Notes: generated by a model from the sequence alone, not told the origin. A DNA stretch of 64,000 nt from UBA7359 sp038142205 (GCA_038142205.1 JAYQJO010000001.1:62001-126000); one strand, 5' to 3'. Positions 43,805 to 54,100 are shown, numbered from the stretch's first letter. A program made the numbers and translations.

Positions 43805-44632
43805 TTATTGCTCTGATGTATTCATATAGAAGAAAATACCCGTTCTATCATCGGCTTTAATTTTTCTTTTTTCGACAACCTGTGTATCCCAGATTAATTC
43901 TTTAAGTGACTCTACTGCCTGTTCAGCGTTTTCACTGGTCTCTATAAGATCATAAATCTTTTCTGCATTAGATTTAGTAATTGTACCCGCTTCTTTTTGT
44001 GGAGTTATAAAAGGGTCAGTAATACCATCAGAAGCGATAAGCATTACCGCACCATCTTTGTTATTGAAAATGCGCTCATTCAAATAAAAAGAGTCGCCAA
44101 TACCGACGGCATTACATAAACCATGCTGCATGTATTGTTGTGAACGTAGAGTATAATTTTCTTTGGTAATTTCTTTGCCGTCAATAACTGTTCCTATTTC
44201 AGTGAGCGCTGTTTTTTCAGCTTCGGCTTCCTCCATTTTCAGGTCAAGAGGTAATACCTGAAGTAATTTACCGTTTGGCTTCTTGGCAAGAATAGAAACA
44301 TCACCAGCACTGAAAGCAAATAGTGTATCTTGTCTGTGCAGTACTCCGGCAATAGCAGCAAATGCGCCTTCATTAATTTTGGCAGATTCATCATTGATTG
44401 CATGAAATAGTTCTTTTAAATGATTACTACGAACAATATTTTTCGCTTCCTGTTTGAGTTTTTCATCAATAAACTGGGCAACATCGCCTCCGGTTTTGTT
44501 ACCTTCATGGCTTGAAGCACCATCAATAACAACATAAAGGTCTCCATTGGTCGTCTCGTAGTGACCCCACATATCTTCACCTTTACAGTCATTGTCAAAA
44601 AAGACTTTCCAGTCAATCGTGATCTTCTTCAT
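43805..44632 (-). CDS. PP2C-type serine/threonine phosphatase
   Basis: 275 residues, cytoplasmic. PP2C metal-site residues: GEDMWGHYETTNGDLYVVIDGASSHEG (motif DG), AFSAGDVSIL (AGD), LIASDGITD (SDG) and KADDRTGIFF (DD near the C-terminus). A SpoIIE/PphA-like phosphatase without added sensor domains. No partner kinase is adjacent. It could act with the unknown secreted proteins next to it only by coincidence of location. Confidence 0.82.
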   Translation of the reverse strand: MKKITIDWKVFFDNDCKGEDMWGHYETTNGDLYVVIDGASSHEGNKTGGDVAQFIDEKLKQEAKNIVRSNHLKELFHAINDESAKINEGAFAAIAGVLHRQDTLFAFSAGDVSILAKKPNGKLLQVLPLDLKMEEAEAEKTALTEIGTVIDGKEITKENYTLRSQQYMQHGLCNAVGIGDSFYLNERIFNNKDGAVMLIASDGITDPFITPQKEAGTITKSNAEKIYDLIETSENAEQAVESLKELIWDTQVVEKRKIKADDRTGIFFYMNTSEQ

Positions 44633-44970
44633 TCCGGTTACTCTTTATACAATAGATAAATATTTTATTTATATAAGAAAAAATAGGAAGAGATTTATAG
44701 CTTAAATACTGCCTGGTATACATATTTTTTTATGTTTAGACATGGGTTTTGAACTCAGCGGCAGGTTAATTTTAATTCTATTTATCTATTTTTTATGCAT
44801 CCTTGCTCGTAGCTACTGGATGAGACTCGGCAAAGGTCGTCGCCGTCAAACGATTTGCATAAATCCCTTTCCTATCAATTTCCTGGCTATATTGATAGCG
44901 CGTGCTGTCGATAATGTCCAATTTGAAGCAAAATGCTCGTCGGACGTTTATCGATATGGTCATCTAGTTG
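44633..44970. other. Intergenic region between PP2C gene and Tsx-like gene
   Basis: 338 bases. A plus-strand frame of 93 codons (44742-45023) begins with a hydrophobic stretch but runs into the 3' end of the Tsx-like gene on the opposite strand, has no ribosome site and resembles no protein. The second half (about 44800-44970) looks less AT-rich than its surroundings and may be old gene remnant. No confident feature. Confidence 0.4.
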
Positions 44971-45709
44971 CTAAAACCCCAAAGAAACCATTGCCTGGAC
45001 TGACTCTTCATCAACGTTGTTAATACCAAATTTATTTCGCCAATACGTATATTCAATACCGATAAAAACGTTGTGCTTTATTCCGAATGTCTTTTTTAAA
45101 TCAAGCAATAATTGTGGCTGTGTGAGTATATAAGCTTTACCCCCGTCGCTCCTTCACTGGCATAGTCAACGAAGCCATGAAATATAAAGTTAACCTTCCC
45201 TATATTAAACGGTATTTTCCAGAAAGGTGTTATTTGGAAACCGTAGCTTTCAACATTATCAGATTTATACGCATAAACATCGAGATTTAGGAAATCAAAA
45301 TAAGGTACATCCAATTTAATCCCACCTCCTAACAAATAAGCTTTATGAGGATCTCTGGATGGTTCACTACCAGCATTGATACCGCCAACAATAGAAAAAT
45401 CTTTAATGATAGAAAATGAAAGATCTCTATTTGTCATTTTGCCTAGGCTGAGCCTTGGGTACCATTCTCCGTAAGCTTCAATACCAATATCATCTCTTTC
45501 AACGATATCGATATCAAATAAAAAGTTTTCACCATAACGCCAACCATTAACATGTTCATAAGTGACAGTTAAACGTTGGCTGTCGCCTAATTCAAATCCG
45601 TTACCGCGTAATAATTGAATATTATTAGCTGACCATTGAAAAAATCATCAGCGTAAGATGATGCGGGTAATGCGAATAATAAAATGAAAAAGATTTTTAT
45701 TTTAGTCAT
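44971..45709 (-). pseudogene. Tsx-like outer-membrane channel, two frameshifts
   Basis: Starts ATG 45709 with signal peptide (IFFILLFALPASSYA), overlapping the EAL stop. Reading DDFF, the frame breaks at six T's of the coding strand (plus A-run 45639-45644); adding one restores FQWSANNIQLLRGNGFELGDSQ-like sequence, then LTVTYEHVNGWRYGENFLFDIDI and YGEWYPRLSLG. A second break at the G5 run (plus C-run 45140-45144) is restored by one more G, giving GGKAYILTQPQLLLDL and a C-terminal VSLGF with final Phe, as expected for a beta-barrel. With both repairs the protein is 246 residues. Family: nucleoside-specific channel (Tsx/OmpK). Confidence 0.75.
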
Positions 45710-46438
45710 GTGTGTTATTAATAATTTCACTCAATGGTTTAGGACGCTCAATACCATAGCCTTGTACATAATTGACGCCTATTATTTTTAACATGTTTTT
45801 GATTTCACTATTCTCAACAAACTCAGCAATAGTTTTCAAACCCATAACATGACCTATATTGTTAATCGATTTAACCATTTCCAGGTCAATTTCATCCATT
45901 ACAATATCTTTAACAAAGATGCCATCAATTTTAAGGAAGTCAACATTTAAATATTTAAGGTAGCCAAATGACGATAAGCCACTGCCAAAATCGTCCAGTG
46001 CAAAAAAACAATCGAGATTTTTAAGTGAATCAATAAAATTTGTTGCTGCATTTAAATTATTAATTGCGGCCGTTTCGGTGATTTCAAAACATATTTTACT
46101 TCCAGAGATCTCGTTAACGCGCAGTTGTTCAATTACAAAATCAAGAAAATCATCTTTAACGAGTGATTGTCCCGAAAGATTAATTGAAATAAACGATATG
46201 TGTTCAAGAAATTGTCGATTATTCTTTAATTCTGTAAATGTTTTTTTAATGACCCACCGATCAATTTGATCCATTAAATTAAAACGCTCAGCAGCAGGTA
46301 GAAAGGCACCGGGAGGAACTAGCTCCAGACTTTTATCATACATGCGGATCAAGACTTCATAATGAACCTTATCTGTAGATAACGATGAAATTAATTGACC
46401 GTATAATTTAAAATTATCTTTTTCGAGAGCATTATAAA
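45702..46438 (-). pseudogene. EAL domain, severed C-terminal part of the GGDEF-EAL protein
   Basis: About 245 codons coding an EAL phosphodiesterase domain: HYEVLIRMYD (ExL motif, EVL variant), LSGQSLVKDDFL, ICFEITETAAI, FALDDFGSGLSSF (DDFGSG with metal Asp residues), LKIDGIFVKDI, TIAEFVEN and YVQGYGIERP. It lies directly downstream of the GGDEF frame but one base out of register. An ATG-starting frame reaches 46547, but its first 36 codons are the GGDEF region read out of frame. Probably part of one protein. Confidence 0.85.
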
Positions 46439-49125
46439 TGTGAAACCCATTGTATTTCACCATGTCGCTGAGCCAGCTCAGTATCTTCAATATGGTAAAC
46501 ATGGATTCGATTGCGCCCAAGATCTTTTGCCATATAGCAGGCAGCATCGGCCTGTTTAAGCAATTCTGTCATTGAGAGTGTATTTTCATTAATAACAACA
46601 AGGCCAATACTCACACCGATCTTAAATGAGTGGTCTTCCCAGTTAAATCTGAAATTCTGAACAATTTCGAGGACCTGGTTCGCAACACGATATGCATTTT
46701 CCAGAGAACAATGCTCCATTAATATACCAAATTCGTCCCCTCCTAAACGGGCTAATGTGTCATTTTTTCTAACTGTTTGGTGTAGTAATTTAGTTAGTTG
46801 AATAAGCATTTCATCGCCGGCAGCATGCCCACATGTATCATTAATAATCTTGAATTGATCAAGATCCATAAAGCACATTGCATGTTCCGTATTTTCCGAA
46901 CTAATTGTGCCTATCAGTCCCTCAATGCGGCGTTCAAATTCTCTGCGGTTAACTAACTCTGTTAAGGAATCGTGGCTAGCTTGATAGTTTAATTTTTCAT
47001 CCGTTCTTTTCTTGATAACGGATATTGCAATAAGGTCGGTTACTCTACGGACAAAGTGTCGCGTTTCTATGTCTTCATTTTCGCGTTTTATGTTTTTATA
47101 ATAAATATCGAAAACGCCAATAATTGAATCATCTTTAGTGTTGAGTATAGGAAACGACCAACATGCTTTTAAATTGAATTTTAATGCGAGTTCCTTATGA
47201 GCCTTCCAACGTTCATCAGTAGCAATATCATTCACTAAGACAGGGTTTCTTAGATATGCGGCCGTACCACAAGAACCGACACTTGGACCAATAGGAATGC
47301 TATTAATTGCTTCACTATATTTATCTGGCAAGCTCGGTGCAGAAAGATGAGACAGATGCTTGCCTTCACTATCCAAAAGTAAAATAGCGCAATATGTATC
47401 TGGAAATAATCCTTCAAACCTTATTGTAATGGTTTCAGCAATGTCTTCAATCTGGTGCTCCCGAGAAATCATTTCCAACAAATCATTTTCCAAAGCGAGC
47501 TGATCTGACGTTGACTTTCCTTTTAATACTTCATTACGGAGTTCTTCAGTTTTTATTTTTACTAAATCATTTGTTCTTAGTGCTCTTCCTGTCAACATCA
47601 ATAAGCCAATACCGGAAAAAGCGGTAATTAATAAGCCAACAATAATGAATGCCCATACTGTCCATGAGATATAATAGGAAATGAAGCCGCCTGCAGGTGT
47701 AAATTCTAATAACCATTTTTTATTAGCGACGCTTAAAGTATACGATTCTTTGAACTGAAATTTGTTTGGTGCTGTATGTGTATCACTTTTAAGTAAATCG
47801 GAGTAAATTAAACTGTCTTGTTTTAAATCTTTAATAGTTATACTTAGTTTTAAACTAGGCAGCTTTTGATGAAGTTTATTAATTTCATTTTCCAGTCTAA
47901 AAACACCGGCAGCGACGCCTTTTAAATTATCGCAGTCGGCTATATTGGAAAGGTTTTCTTTTTTATATACAGGTGCGTAAAAAACAACACTCACTTCATT
48001 GAGTTTTTCCTGGACTAATTTTATTCCAGGAGTGACGAGTAGCTTAGTCGGGGTGCAAACAGAACTTAATGTTTCTCGTACGACAGGATTACTTATAATA
48101 TCAAAACCGAGTGCCTTTTCATTATTCTCTATAGGCCATAAAAATTTTATCGGGAAATAAACCGCTTTTTCTGTAGAAATGAAACTGGAACCATCTTGAC
48201 TATATTCTGATATTTTTACTCCAACTTTATTTTCAAATAAATCTCTATCCTCATGCTTTATTTGAGGCACCCATTCCAGAGCTTGAATGGTGGGGTGGCG
48301 TTGAATCTTAGGTTTAACATAGTTTAGAAAAGCTTCTTCAGTTATTTCTTCGTAACTATTAATAAATTCTTTTAAAACAATAACGGACTCAGCATTCTTA
48401 TGTATTACTGAAGATACTTCATTGAAAAATTGGTCAGCATTTCTTGCAAACTCGTTTTCGACTGATTTCATTTCTCGTTGATTAGAAAACTCAAAACCAA
48501 TGAATGTGGTAATTATTAATATACATAAAGGTAAAGCAACACTCTTTATTCTCGAACGCCAGTGATTTTCAGGTCTGGCAAAAAAAATCATAATGATGGG
48601 CGAGAAAACCAGAACACCTATAGCGTCACCAATCCACCATGTTGCCCAGGCAATAGGGAGATCCTGCAAAGTGATAACGTTGTTTGCCCATAAAGCTGTT
48701 ATGCCAATTGTTGCTGATGTCAGGCAACTAACAGGTCCGGCTAACAGGCAAAAAAATAAAATATCCTTTTCTATAACTAACTTAGGATCATTATCATAAA
48801 TTTTAAAAACAAGTTTTGTGCCTATCCATGCTTGTAATGTACTGCCGCCAGAGCTGATTAAGCCAATAATAAATGAAGAAAATAGTGTAGATGTTGTCGA
48901 TGTATCGAAGAATGAAGTTGTTTGGACAAGCAAAGCACCCAAAAATACACCGGGCAGTAAGCGGTTTCCACCTATTAATACAGCAGCAAAAGCAACGCCG
49001 GCAGCTGGCCAAACTGCTGCAGCATTACTGGGTGGAATAGCAATAAGTAAACCGGCTAAACCGCCGATATAGTAACCTAAAGCAACGAGTATATTCGCCA
49101 TCATATATTTATCATTAATATTCAT
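46432..49125 (-). CDS. MASE1-CHASE-GAF-GGDEF sensor, frameshifted before its EAL domain
   Basis: 897 residues as written. Order: MASE1 membrane sensor (about 1-210, eight helices, AAAVWPAAGVAFAAVLIG), CHASE-type periplasmic domain (about 235-470, containing PTIQALEWVPQIKHEDRD), helix at about 485-510, GAF (about 555-700), GGDEF (about 730-895) with LGGDEFGILMEH near 795 and RxxD (RKND) inhibitory site five residues before. The frame ends TAA 46432 just where the linker to EAL (GEIQWVS) should follow. Deleting one base or adding two gives a 1140-residue GGDEF-EAL protein. It is probably a hybrid c-di-GMP enzyme. Confidence 0.87.
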   Translation of the reverse strand: MNINDKYMMANILVALGYYIGGLAGLLIAIPPSNAAAVWPAAGVAFAAVLIGGNRLLPGVFLGALLVQTTSFFDTSTTSTLFSSFIIGLISSGGSTLQAWIGTKLVFKIYDNDPKLVIEKDILFFCLLAGPVSCLTSATIGITALWANNVITLQDLPIAWATWWIGDAIGVLVFSPIIMIFFARPENHWRSRIKSVALPLCILIITTFIGFEFSNQREMKSVENEFARNADQFFNEVSSVIHKNAESVIVLKEFINSYEEITEEAFLNYVKPKIQRHPTIQALEWVPQIKHEDRDLFENKVGVKISEYSQDGSSFISTEKAVYFPIKFLWPIENNEKALGFDIISNPVVRETLSSVCTPTKLLVTPGIKLVQEKLNEVSVVFYAPVYKKENLSNIADCDNLKGVAAGVFRLENEINKLHQKLPSLKLSITIKDLKQDSLIYSDLLKSDTHTAPNKFQFKESYTLSVANKKWLLEFTPAGGFISYYISWTVWAFIIVGLLITAFSGIGLLMLTGRALRTNDLVKIKTEELRNEVLKGKSTSDQLALENDLLEMISREHQIEDIAETITIRFEGLFPDTYCAILLLDSEGKHLSHLSAPSLPDKYSEAINSIPIGPSVGSCGTAAYLRNPVLVNDIATDERWKAHKELALKFNLKACWSFPILNTKDDSIIGVFDIYYKNIKRENEDIETRHFVRRVTDLIAISVIKKRTDEKLNYQASHDSLTELVNRREFERRIEGLIGTISSENTEHAMCFMDLDQFKIINDTCGHAAGDEMLIQLTKLLHQTVRKNDTLARLGGDEFGILMEHCSLENAYRVANQVLEIVQNFRFNWEDHSFKIGVSIGLVVINENTLSMTELLKQADAACYMAKDLGRNRIHVYHIEDTELAQRHGEIQWVSHL

Positions 49126-49385
49126 TGGCTGTTATTGAAGTTAATCAACATCAGAAAAATGTATTTAATATTTATAATAGGGCAAGATCCTTGCCATATT
49201 ACTCAATTTGATGTGCAGTTTTTAAGTGTGTTTTACAACGTAAAATTTGAATATAAAGGGTATTTTTATAGTTTTAAGGAAAAATATATAAAAACTAGAT
49301 TGGTTTTATCTGAGATGCAGGCTGGTTTACTCTATCTGGATTTAGAGAAAACGAAACTGAAATAGTAAATAGTTTAACTATTTTT

Positions 49386-50597
49386 TCAAAACGATCCTTC
49401 AAGCTGATAGGTCAAGATGACGCGGAGTTGATCGGAATCAGTCGTTAAATTCCTATTATCTATATCAGCATAGATAGCTTCGAGAATAATATTGTCATCA
49501 TGCCAACTATAGTTTAGATAAACGTTATTTTCCTGAATATGATAAGTTGATTTATTACCAGCTCGAAAGTCGCTTGTAACAACGCCAAGTACAAGGTTTT
49601 TTAACGTTTCAATTTCAAATCCAAGCGTAGTTGAGCGCGCTTCAGAACCGCTTACGGCATCCAGAGTTTGCTCTTCCATAGAAGTAAAGAACGGTCCACC
49701 ACCTAAACTTGTCAGTGCGCCGGATTTACCATGGTTTCGGTTATGGGCGGCACTGAAAGTAGCTGACTTATAACTTAATGCAGCACTTACGCCCCATGTG
49801 TCGGCATCAATATCCCCCAGTTTTGCAGAGCCAATATCGCGTCCCAAATCGTATTGCAATCCAATATCCCATGAAATGTTATCACTGTACTCTGCGCCAT
49901 AAATTGCTTCCGCGTAGAATATATTTTCGATATCTTCTATTAGATAATTCCATAGTTGGTTAGACAATCCGGGTTGCTCATATGTGGGCCAGACGACAAA
50001 TGCTTCGCCATTATCAGCACCTAATGCTTTACCAATATCGACAAACCGAGACTGATCACCGCCGTTTTCCCAACCTGACATTTTTCTAACATAAGAAAAC
50101 CCAATATCTGTCTTGTCATTTAAGTTGTAATTGAGTTGATAGGCCTCAAATCGGTTTGGAATCATGCGCAAATCATCACTATCCATATGAGGGCTATCAA
50201 AAATTTGGCGGCCTAAGTGTGCATTTAGCTTACCAAAGTTTGCATTTAATACAGCTTCGCTTAGAAAAATATAGCTGTCCTTGTTGGTATCAAAAAAATC
50301 ACCATGCAGTTTGGCAGCGTTATCGCTGTTTATAACACCTGGCTCGATAGAAGTAGAACCACCAAGACTAATATTAATGTTACTAGATAGTGACATTGTG
50401 CAGGCGTACTCACCACCCACAGCAATCGCACGTTGAGTTGGGCTACTATCAACGCCTGTCTGGATATACCCTGCGCGAGTATATCCCGCACAAAATTTTT
50501 CTATAGAGTTACTCGCAATTTCTTCCTGACTCGCTTGTACATGGCTTATAGTCAGAGTGAAACAAGATAAAAGTGTTGTAATTGAAGTTCTATTCAC
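49386..50597 (-). CDS. OprD-like outer-membrane porin
   Basis: 403 residues from GTG 50597, giving a signal peptide (SITTLLSCFTLTISHVQA). The longer upstream frame would run through the tRNA-Gln gene and is rejected. Features: GKLNAHLGRQIFDSPHMDSDDLRMIPNRFEAYQLNY, FSYVRKMSGWENGGDQSRFVDIG, alternating beta-strands, and a C-terminal LRVILTYQLEGSF with terminal Phe. This is the OprD/campylobacter-type porin pattern. The tRNA 3' end is 19 bases upstream of the GTG. Confidence 0.8.
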   Translation of the reverse strand: MNRTSITTLLSCFTLTISHVQASQEEIASNSIEKFCAGYTRAGYIQTGVDSSPTQRAIAVGGEYACTMSLSSNINISLGGSTSIEPGVINSDNAAKLHGDFFDTNKDSYIFLSEAVLNANFGKLNAHLGRQIFDSPHMDSDDLRMIPNRFEAYQLNYNLNDKTDIGFSYVRKMSGWENGGDQSRFVDIGKALGADNGEAFVVWPTYEQPGLSNQLWNYLIEDIENIFYAEAIYGAEYSDNISWDIGLQYDLGRDIGSAKLGDIDADTWGVSAALSYKSATFSAAHNRNHGKSGALTSLGGGPFFTSMEEQTLDAVSGSEARSTTLGFEIETLKNLVLGVVTSDFRAGNKSTYHIQENNVYLNYSWHDDNIILEAIYADIDNRNLTTDSDQLRVILTYQLEGSF

Positions 50598-50615
50598 GGT
50601 GATTAATTTTTTATT

Positions 50616-50689
50616 TGGCTGGGGGTAGAGGATTCGAACCTCTACTGACGGAGTCAGAGTCCGTAGTCCTACCATTAGACGAACCCCCA
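50616..50689 (-). tRNA. tRNA-Gln(CUG)
   Basis: 74 bases with CCA encoded. On the minus strand it begins TGGGGGTTCGTC; the acceptor TGGGGGT pairs with ACCCCCA, discriminator G, CCA. The anticodon stem ACGGA/TCCGT holds loop CTCTGAC, anticodon CTG (Gln, CAG). TTCGAAT is the T loop. The weak U1-A72 pair is typical of glutamine tRNA. Confidence 0.96.
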
Positions 50690-51159
50690 AAATAGTATTT
50701 TAAAACAATGGCTTAGGTGAGATTTCTTTAGATTAAATATATACCTATATACTTATAGTTATATAGGGCTACCCCCCCTCCTTCCTCAGATAATTTAACT
50801 GTTGAGAATTCTATGTATTTTAAAGTATCAAATAATTATATTTATTAAAAACCCGAAAAAGCATATGCAATATTCAGCGCATACATTATTCACAGTCGAT
50901 ATTAGAGATGTAAGAGCTATTATTGCATCGATTTCATTTAACATTAGCTTAAGCATGCTTAACAGATGACTCAAAAGTAATAAGTTCGGGCTGTTAATAT
51001 ACACCCCTCTTGTCGTAATACTTTCTTCTTGACATCCTTAAATGCTTGTACTAGGTGTCTAATTTAGTTGAAATTTCTGTAGGCAGATGGGGAAACATTG
51101 TTTATAGTCGCGCTCGAACGATAAAAAAACAATTTTTGTATCTAGGGGGGCATTATAGG
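50690..51159 (+). promoter_or_regulatory. 470-base leader region of the DUF1302 cluster
   Basis: AT-rich stretch between the tRNA 5' end and the barrel gene. TTGACA occurs at 51029-51034, but no good -10 lies at 16-18 bases spacing, so the promoter is tentative. Just before the ATG is a purine-rich TAGGGGGG (51142-51150). Nothing else is recognised. Confidence 0.4.
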
Positions 51160-52767
51160 ATGCTTACAATAAAGAACGCCGGAATGGCTAAAACAGTTGG
51201 CTTTTTGTGCGCATTAGGCGTGACAACTAGCAGTCCTGTGCTGGCAGAAGAAGGCTGGGAGTTTAACTATAGCGGTTATGCACGAGCATATCTTGGTATG
51301 CAGCTTGAAGATCATGCTGAAACACCGTCAAATGATGAATTTGAATTAAATATGGCGAGAGGTACTTTGTTAATAGATATGGATGCTAGGACTGGTCCAT
51401 TAAGTTGGAAAGTAGTAACTCGCTTCGATAAAGAAATACAGACTGATTATCTTAGAGAATTGGAAGAGAATACCAATGCAATTGGTGCAGTTGGTAGTGC
51501 AATTCGAGGTAATTACATGGATCAGTATGATACCGATCATATACAAGAGCTTTTCCGCGAATACTACGTGGATTTCTCTCCTGTTGATGGCGTTGATTTA
51601 CGTATCGGTAAACAACAACTGGTTTGGGGTGAGAGTGACTTCTTCCAAGCTATGGATTTAGTCCACGGTTTTGATTTTCGCTGGCGTTTATTCTTTGAGA
51701 ATAATGAAGATTGGCGTAAACCATTGTTCCTTATTAATGCGAATATCGATGTTCCTAAGCTCGATGGTAGCTTAAATTTATTCGTTCGCCCTGGGCTTGA
51801 TCGTGAAGAAGATATTGGTAACAACTTCAACATTGAAGGTGGTCGTTGGATTCCTCACCCATATCGTGGTGTAGACTTTACAGCGTTTACAGATTACAAC
51901 GCTGACGATAATGATGAAGGCGATAAAGATGACCCGACTTATGGTATCCGCTGGAATAGTGGCTTTGGTTCAGTAGGCTACTCTCTCGCATATCTAAAAA
52001 CCTTTAATCCAGCGCCTATCATGAATCCTGCAGTTAATTCAGCTGTGCCGGGTGTATTTGGTGTTGGCGCAATGAATCAGCACGGTAACGTAGCGCAAAA
52101 TCAGGTTCTTGGTGATTGGACGTTCCCGTTGATTAATGTGTTTGGCTTAAGTGTTAACGGCTATTCTGCAAAAATTGATTCGACCTGGAGTGCTGAGGTG
52201 ACTTTTACTCCTGATAAGCCATTTAACTATGGTGCATTAGGTTCTTCTTTGCCAGGTTGGGAAGGTGTAATCGAGAAAAATACGTTGGCAGTGATGCTTC
52301 GAGTTGATAAGGAGTTGAAGTTGACGAACTGGCTCGGTACGAACCGTCCATCGTTGTCGAGTATTCAGTTGTTTGATACCTGGATTCTTGACCATCAGGA
52401 CTCAGATGAGATTGTAGAGTTTGCTTCATTTGGTGCTCAAAAGAGAGAGCATACAGCGTATCTGACCTTGTTTACGCTTTTGAACTTTAAGCGTGACACC
52501 ATTAACCCTTCATTTGTTATTGGTACAGACTTGAGTAATGGCGGTGGTTTTGCTATTCCTGCAGTAGAGTTTGTCTTTGGTGATGACTGGCGTATTAAGG
52601 CAGAAGCTAACTTATGGTGGACTGATGGCGACGAGAAGAAAACCGCGGGTAATGCTACATGTAATGTGTGTGCAAATCCATTGGGTGTTTCAGAAAACGG
52701 TGCGTCACTATTCGATTGGTTTGCTGATGATAATCAAATCGTACTTAAAGTTACAAGACAGTTTTAA
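51160..52767 (+). CDS. DUF1302 outer-membrane barrel protein
   Basis: 535 residues from ATG 51160, which has AGGGGGG 10 bases upstream; an ATG at 51184 is a second possible start. Signal peptide ends LA-EEG. Large predicted beta-barrel with family wording: WEFNYSGYARAYLGMQLED, VKQLVWGESDFFQAMDLVHGFDFRW-like (GKQQLVWGESDFFQ), RWIPHPYRG and PGWEGVIEKNTLA; it ends VLKVTRQF with terminal Phe (BAM signal). DUF1302 genes regularly neighbour DUF1329 and MMPL genes. Proposed role: passage of a hydrophobic substrate through the outer membrane (inference). First gene of a five-gene cluster. Confidence 0.88.
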   Translation: MLTIKNAGMAKTVGFLCALGVTTSSPVLAEEGWEFNYSGYARAYLGMQLEDHAETPSNDEFELNMARGTLLIDMDARTGPLSWKVVTRFDKEIQTDYLRELEENTNAIGAVGSAIRGNYMDQYDTDHIQELFREYYVDFSPVDGVDLRIGKQQLVWGESDFFQAMDLVHGFDFRWRLFFENNEDWRKPLFLINANIDVPKLDGSLNLFVRPGLDREEDIGNNFNIEGGRWIPHPYRGVDFTAFTDYNADDNDEGDKDDPTYGIRWNSGFGSVGYSLAYLKTFNPAPIMNPAVNSAVPGVFGVGAMNQHGNVAQNQVLGDWTFPLINVFGLSVNGYSAKIDSTWSAEVTFTPDKPFNYGALGSSLPGWEGVIEKNTLAVMLRVDKELKLTNWLGTNRPSLSSIQLFDTWILDHQDSDEIVEFASFGAQKREHTAYLTLFTLLNFKRDTINPSFVIGTDLSNGGGFAIPAVEFVFGDDWRIKAEANLWWTDGDEKKTAGNATCNVCANPLGVSENGASLFDWFADDNQIVLKVTRQF

Positions 52768-52786
52768 TTGTTAGGAGTATACAAAT

Positions 52787-54064
52787 ATGATTAAGAAGAA
52801 TTTAGTTTTTTCATTATTAGGCTTAGGTATGTTGGCAAGTGCGCCAATGACTGCCTCAGCTGAAGAGATGCCAGCGGGTACTGTCCTCAGTGCGGCAAAC
52901 ATCGATCAATACATCGATGCGACGTTCGAAGGAAAGCGTGTTGGTGATATGTTACCAGGTAAAATGCAGTGGATGATTCGTGAGAAGCAATTGACGATGA
53001 ATATCCGCAACTCTGAGCCGGTCCCAATGGATGATAAGTACATGCAAGCTACCCAGGATGGTAAGGGTAAGGTGACATTTGATCCTGCAACCCGCACAGT
53101 ATCAGGTTGGACAGCAGGTATGTTCTTTGACCCACAAGATATTAAGATGGATGATCCTCATGCAGGTGACAAGCTTATTTGGAACCTACGTTCGCCAACT
53201 TATGGCGCAACGATGGATTTACGTCATATCTCTTGGGTATTCTTAGATGCTAAGAAAGGTATGGAACGTATCCAACGCTGGTGGGCTCAACGCTACTATA
53301 TGGAAGGTCGTTTGGATGGCGGTCCTATTTCAGAGGGCGACGGTACCATTATGCAGAAAACTGTTTTGGTAGCGACCTATCCACAAGATATTAAAGGTTT
53401 AGGTATCTTCTCAATTCGCTATAACGATCCTACTGCACAAACACCAGATGACACTTGGGCATATATTAAGTCTGTCCGTCGTGCACGTCGTTTAACTGGT
53501 AATGCTTGGATGGACCCTATTGGTGGTACCGTGCAATTGTATGATGACTGGGATATTTGGGATGCAGTACCAACTAAATACAAGTCTTGTAAATTGATTG
53601 GTCGCCAATGGATCTTTGCGATTGCACATGCGCCATTGATTACGGTTGATTTAAAATTCAAAAACACGATTCAGGAATTTCCTGCGGTAGCGATGGATAC
53701 TCCACCACATTTCTTTCCTGCACCACAGGTTCAATGGGAACCACGTGAAGTATGGGTAATTGAAGGTATTCCACCGGATGAGCATCCATATAGCAAAAAG
53801 ACAGTTTGGATGGAAGTAGATTATCCACGTCCTTACTATGGTGAAGCACTTGACCAAAACGGTAAGTTCTGGAAGTCATTTATTTTCCAAAACCGTCGTG
53901 ATGTTGGTGATGATGGTTATCTAGCGACCATGCCTGTGGTCGGTCACATCATTGATTGGAAGGCAGAGTTCTCTACGACATGGTCTTCTAACATGAAAGC
54001 TAACCCAGCTGACGTAGAAGCTGACGATGTAACACTTAAGAAGCTAATAAAAATAGCAAAATAA
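52787..54064 (+). CDS. DUF1329 periplasmic carrier-like protein
   Basis: 425 residues with signal peptide (LLGLGMLASAPMTASA). AGGAG lies 10 bases before the ATG. Family landmarks: AGTVLSAANIDQYIDATFEGKRVGDMLP, RTVSGWTAGMFFDPQDIKMDDPHAGDKLIWNL, RRARRLTGNAWMDPIGGTVQLYDDWDIWDAVP and ERIQRWWAQRYYMEGR. The family is related to LolA/LolB-like lipid-binding folds, so it may ferry a lipid-like ligand between membranes (inference). It follows the barrel gene by 19 bases and is followed by a strong terminator. Confidence 0.88.
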   Translation: MIKKNLVFSLLGLGMLASAPMTASAEEMPAGTVLSAANIDQYIDATFEGKRVGDMLPGKMQWMIREKQLTMNIRNSEPVPMDDKYMQATQDGKGKVTFDPATRTVSGWTAGMFFDPQDIKMDDPHAGDKLIWNLRSPTYGATMDLRHISWVFLDAKKGMERIQRWWAQRYYMEGRLDGGPISEGDGTIMQKTVLVATYPQDIKGLGIFSIRYNDPTAQTPDDTWAYIKSVRRARRLTGNAWMDPIGGTVQLYDDWDIWDAVPTKYKSCKLIGRQWIFAIAHAPLITVDLKFKNTIQEFPAVAMDTPPHFFPAPQVQWEPREVWVIEGIPPDEHPYSKKTVWMEVDYPRPYYGEALDQNGKFWKSFIFQNRRDVGDDGYLATMPVVGHIIDWKAEFSTTWSSNMKANPADVEADDVTLKKLIKIAK

Positions 54065-54100
54065 TACTTAAGGGTTATGCCGTAAGTTTTACCTATATAA

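Noticed and set aside
44742..45023. 93-codon plus-strand ORF
   Set aside because: No ribosome site, no homology recognised, and its end overlaps the Tsx-like gene on the other strand.
49135..49365. 76-codon ORF after the GGDEF gene
   Set aside because: TTG start, no ribosome site and AT-rich random-looking composition.
50598..50690. Longer N-terminus for the OprD-like porin
   Set aside because: It would translate the tRNA-Gln gene; the GTG at 50597 gives a proper signal peptide.
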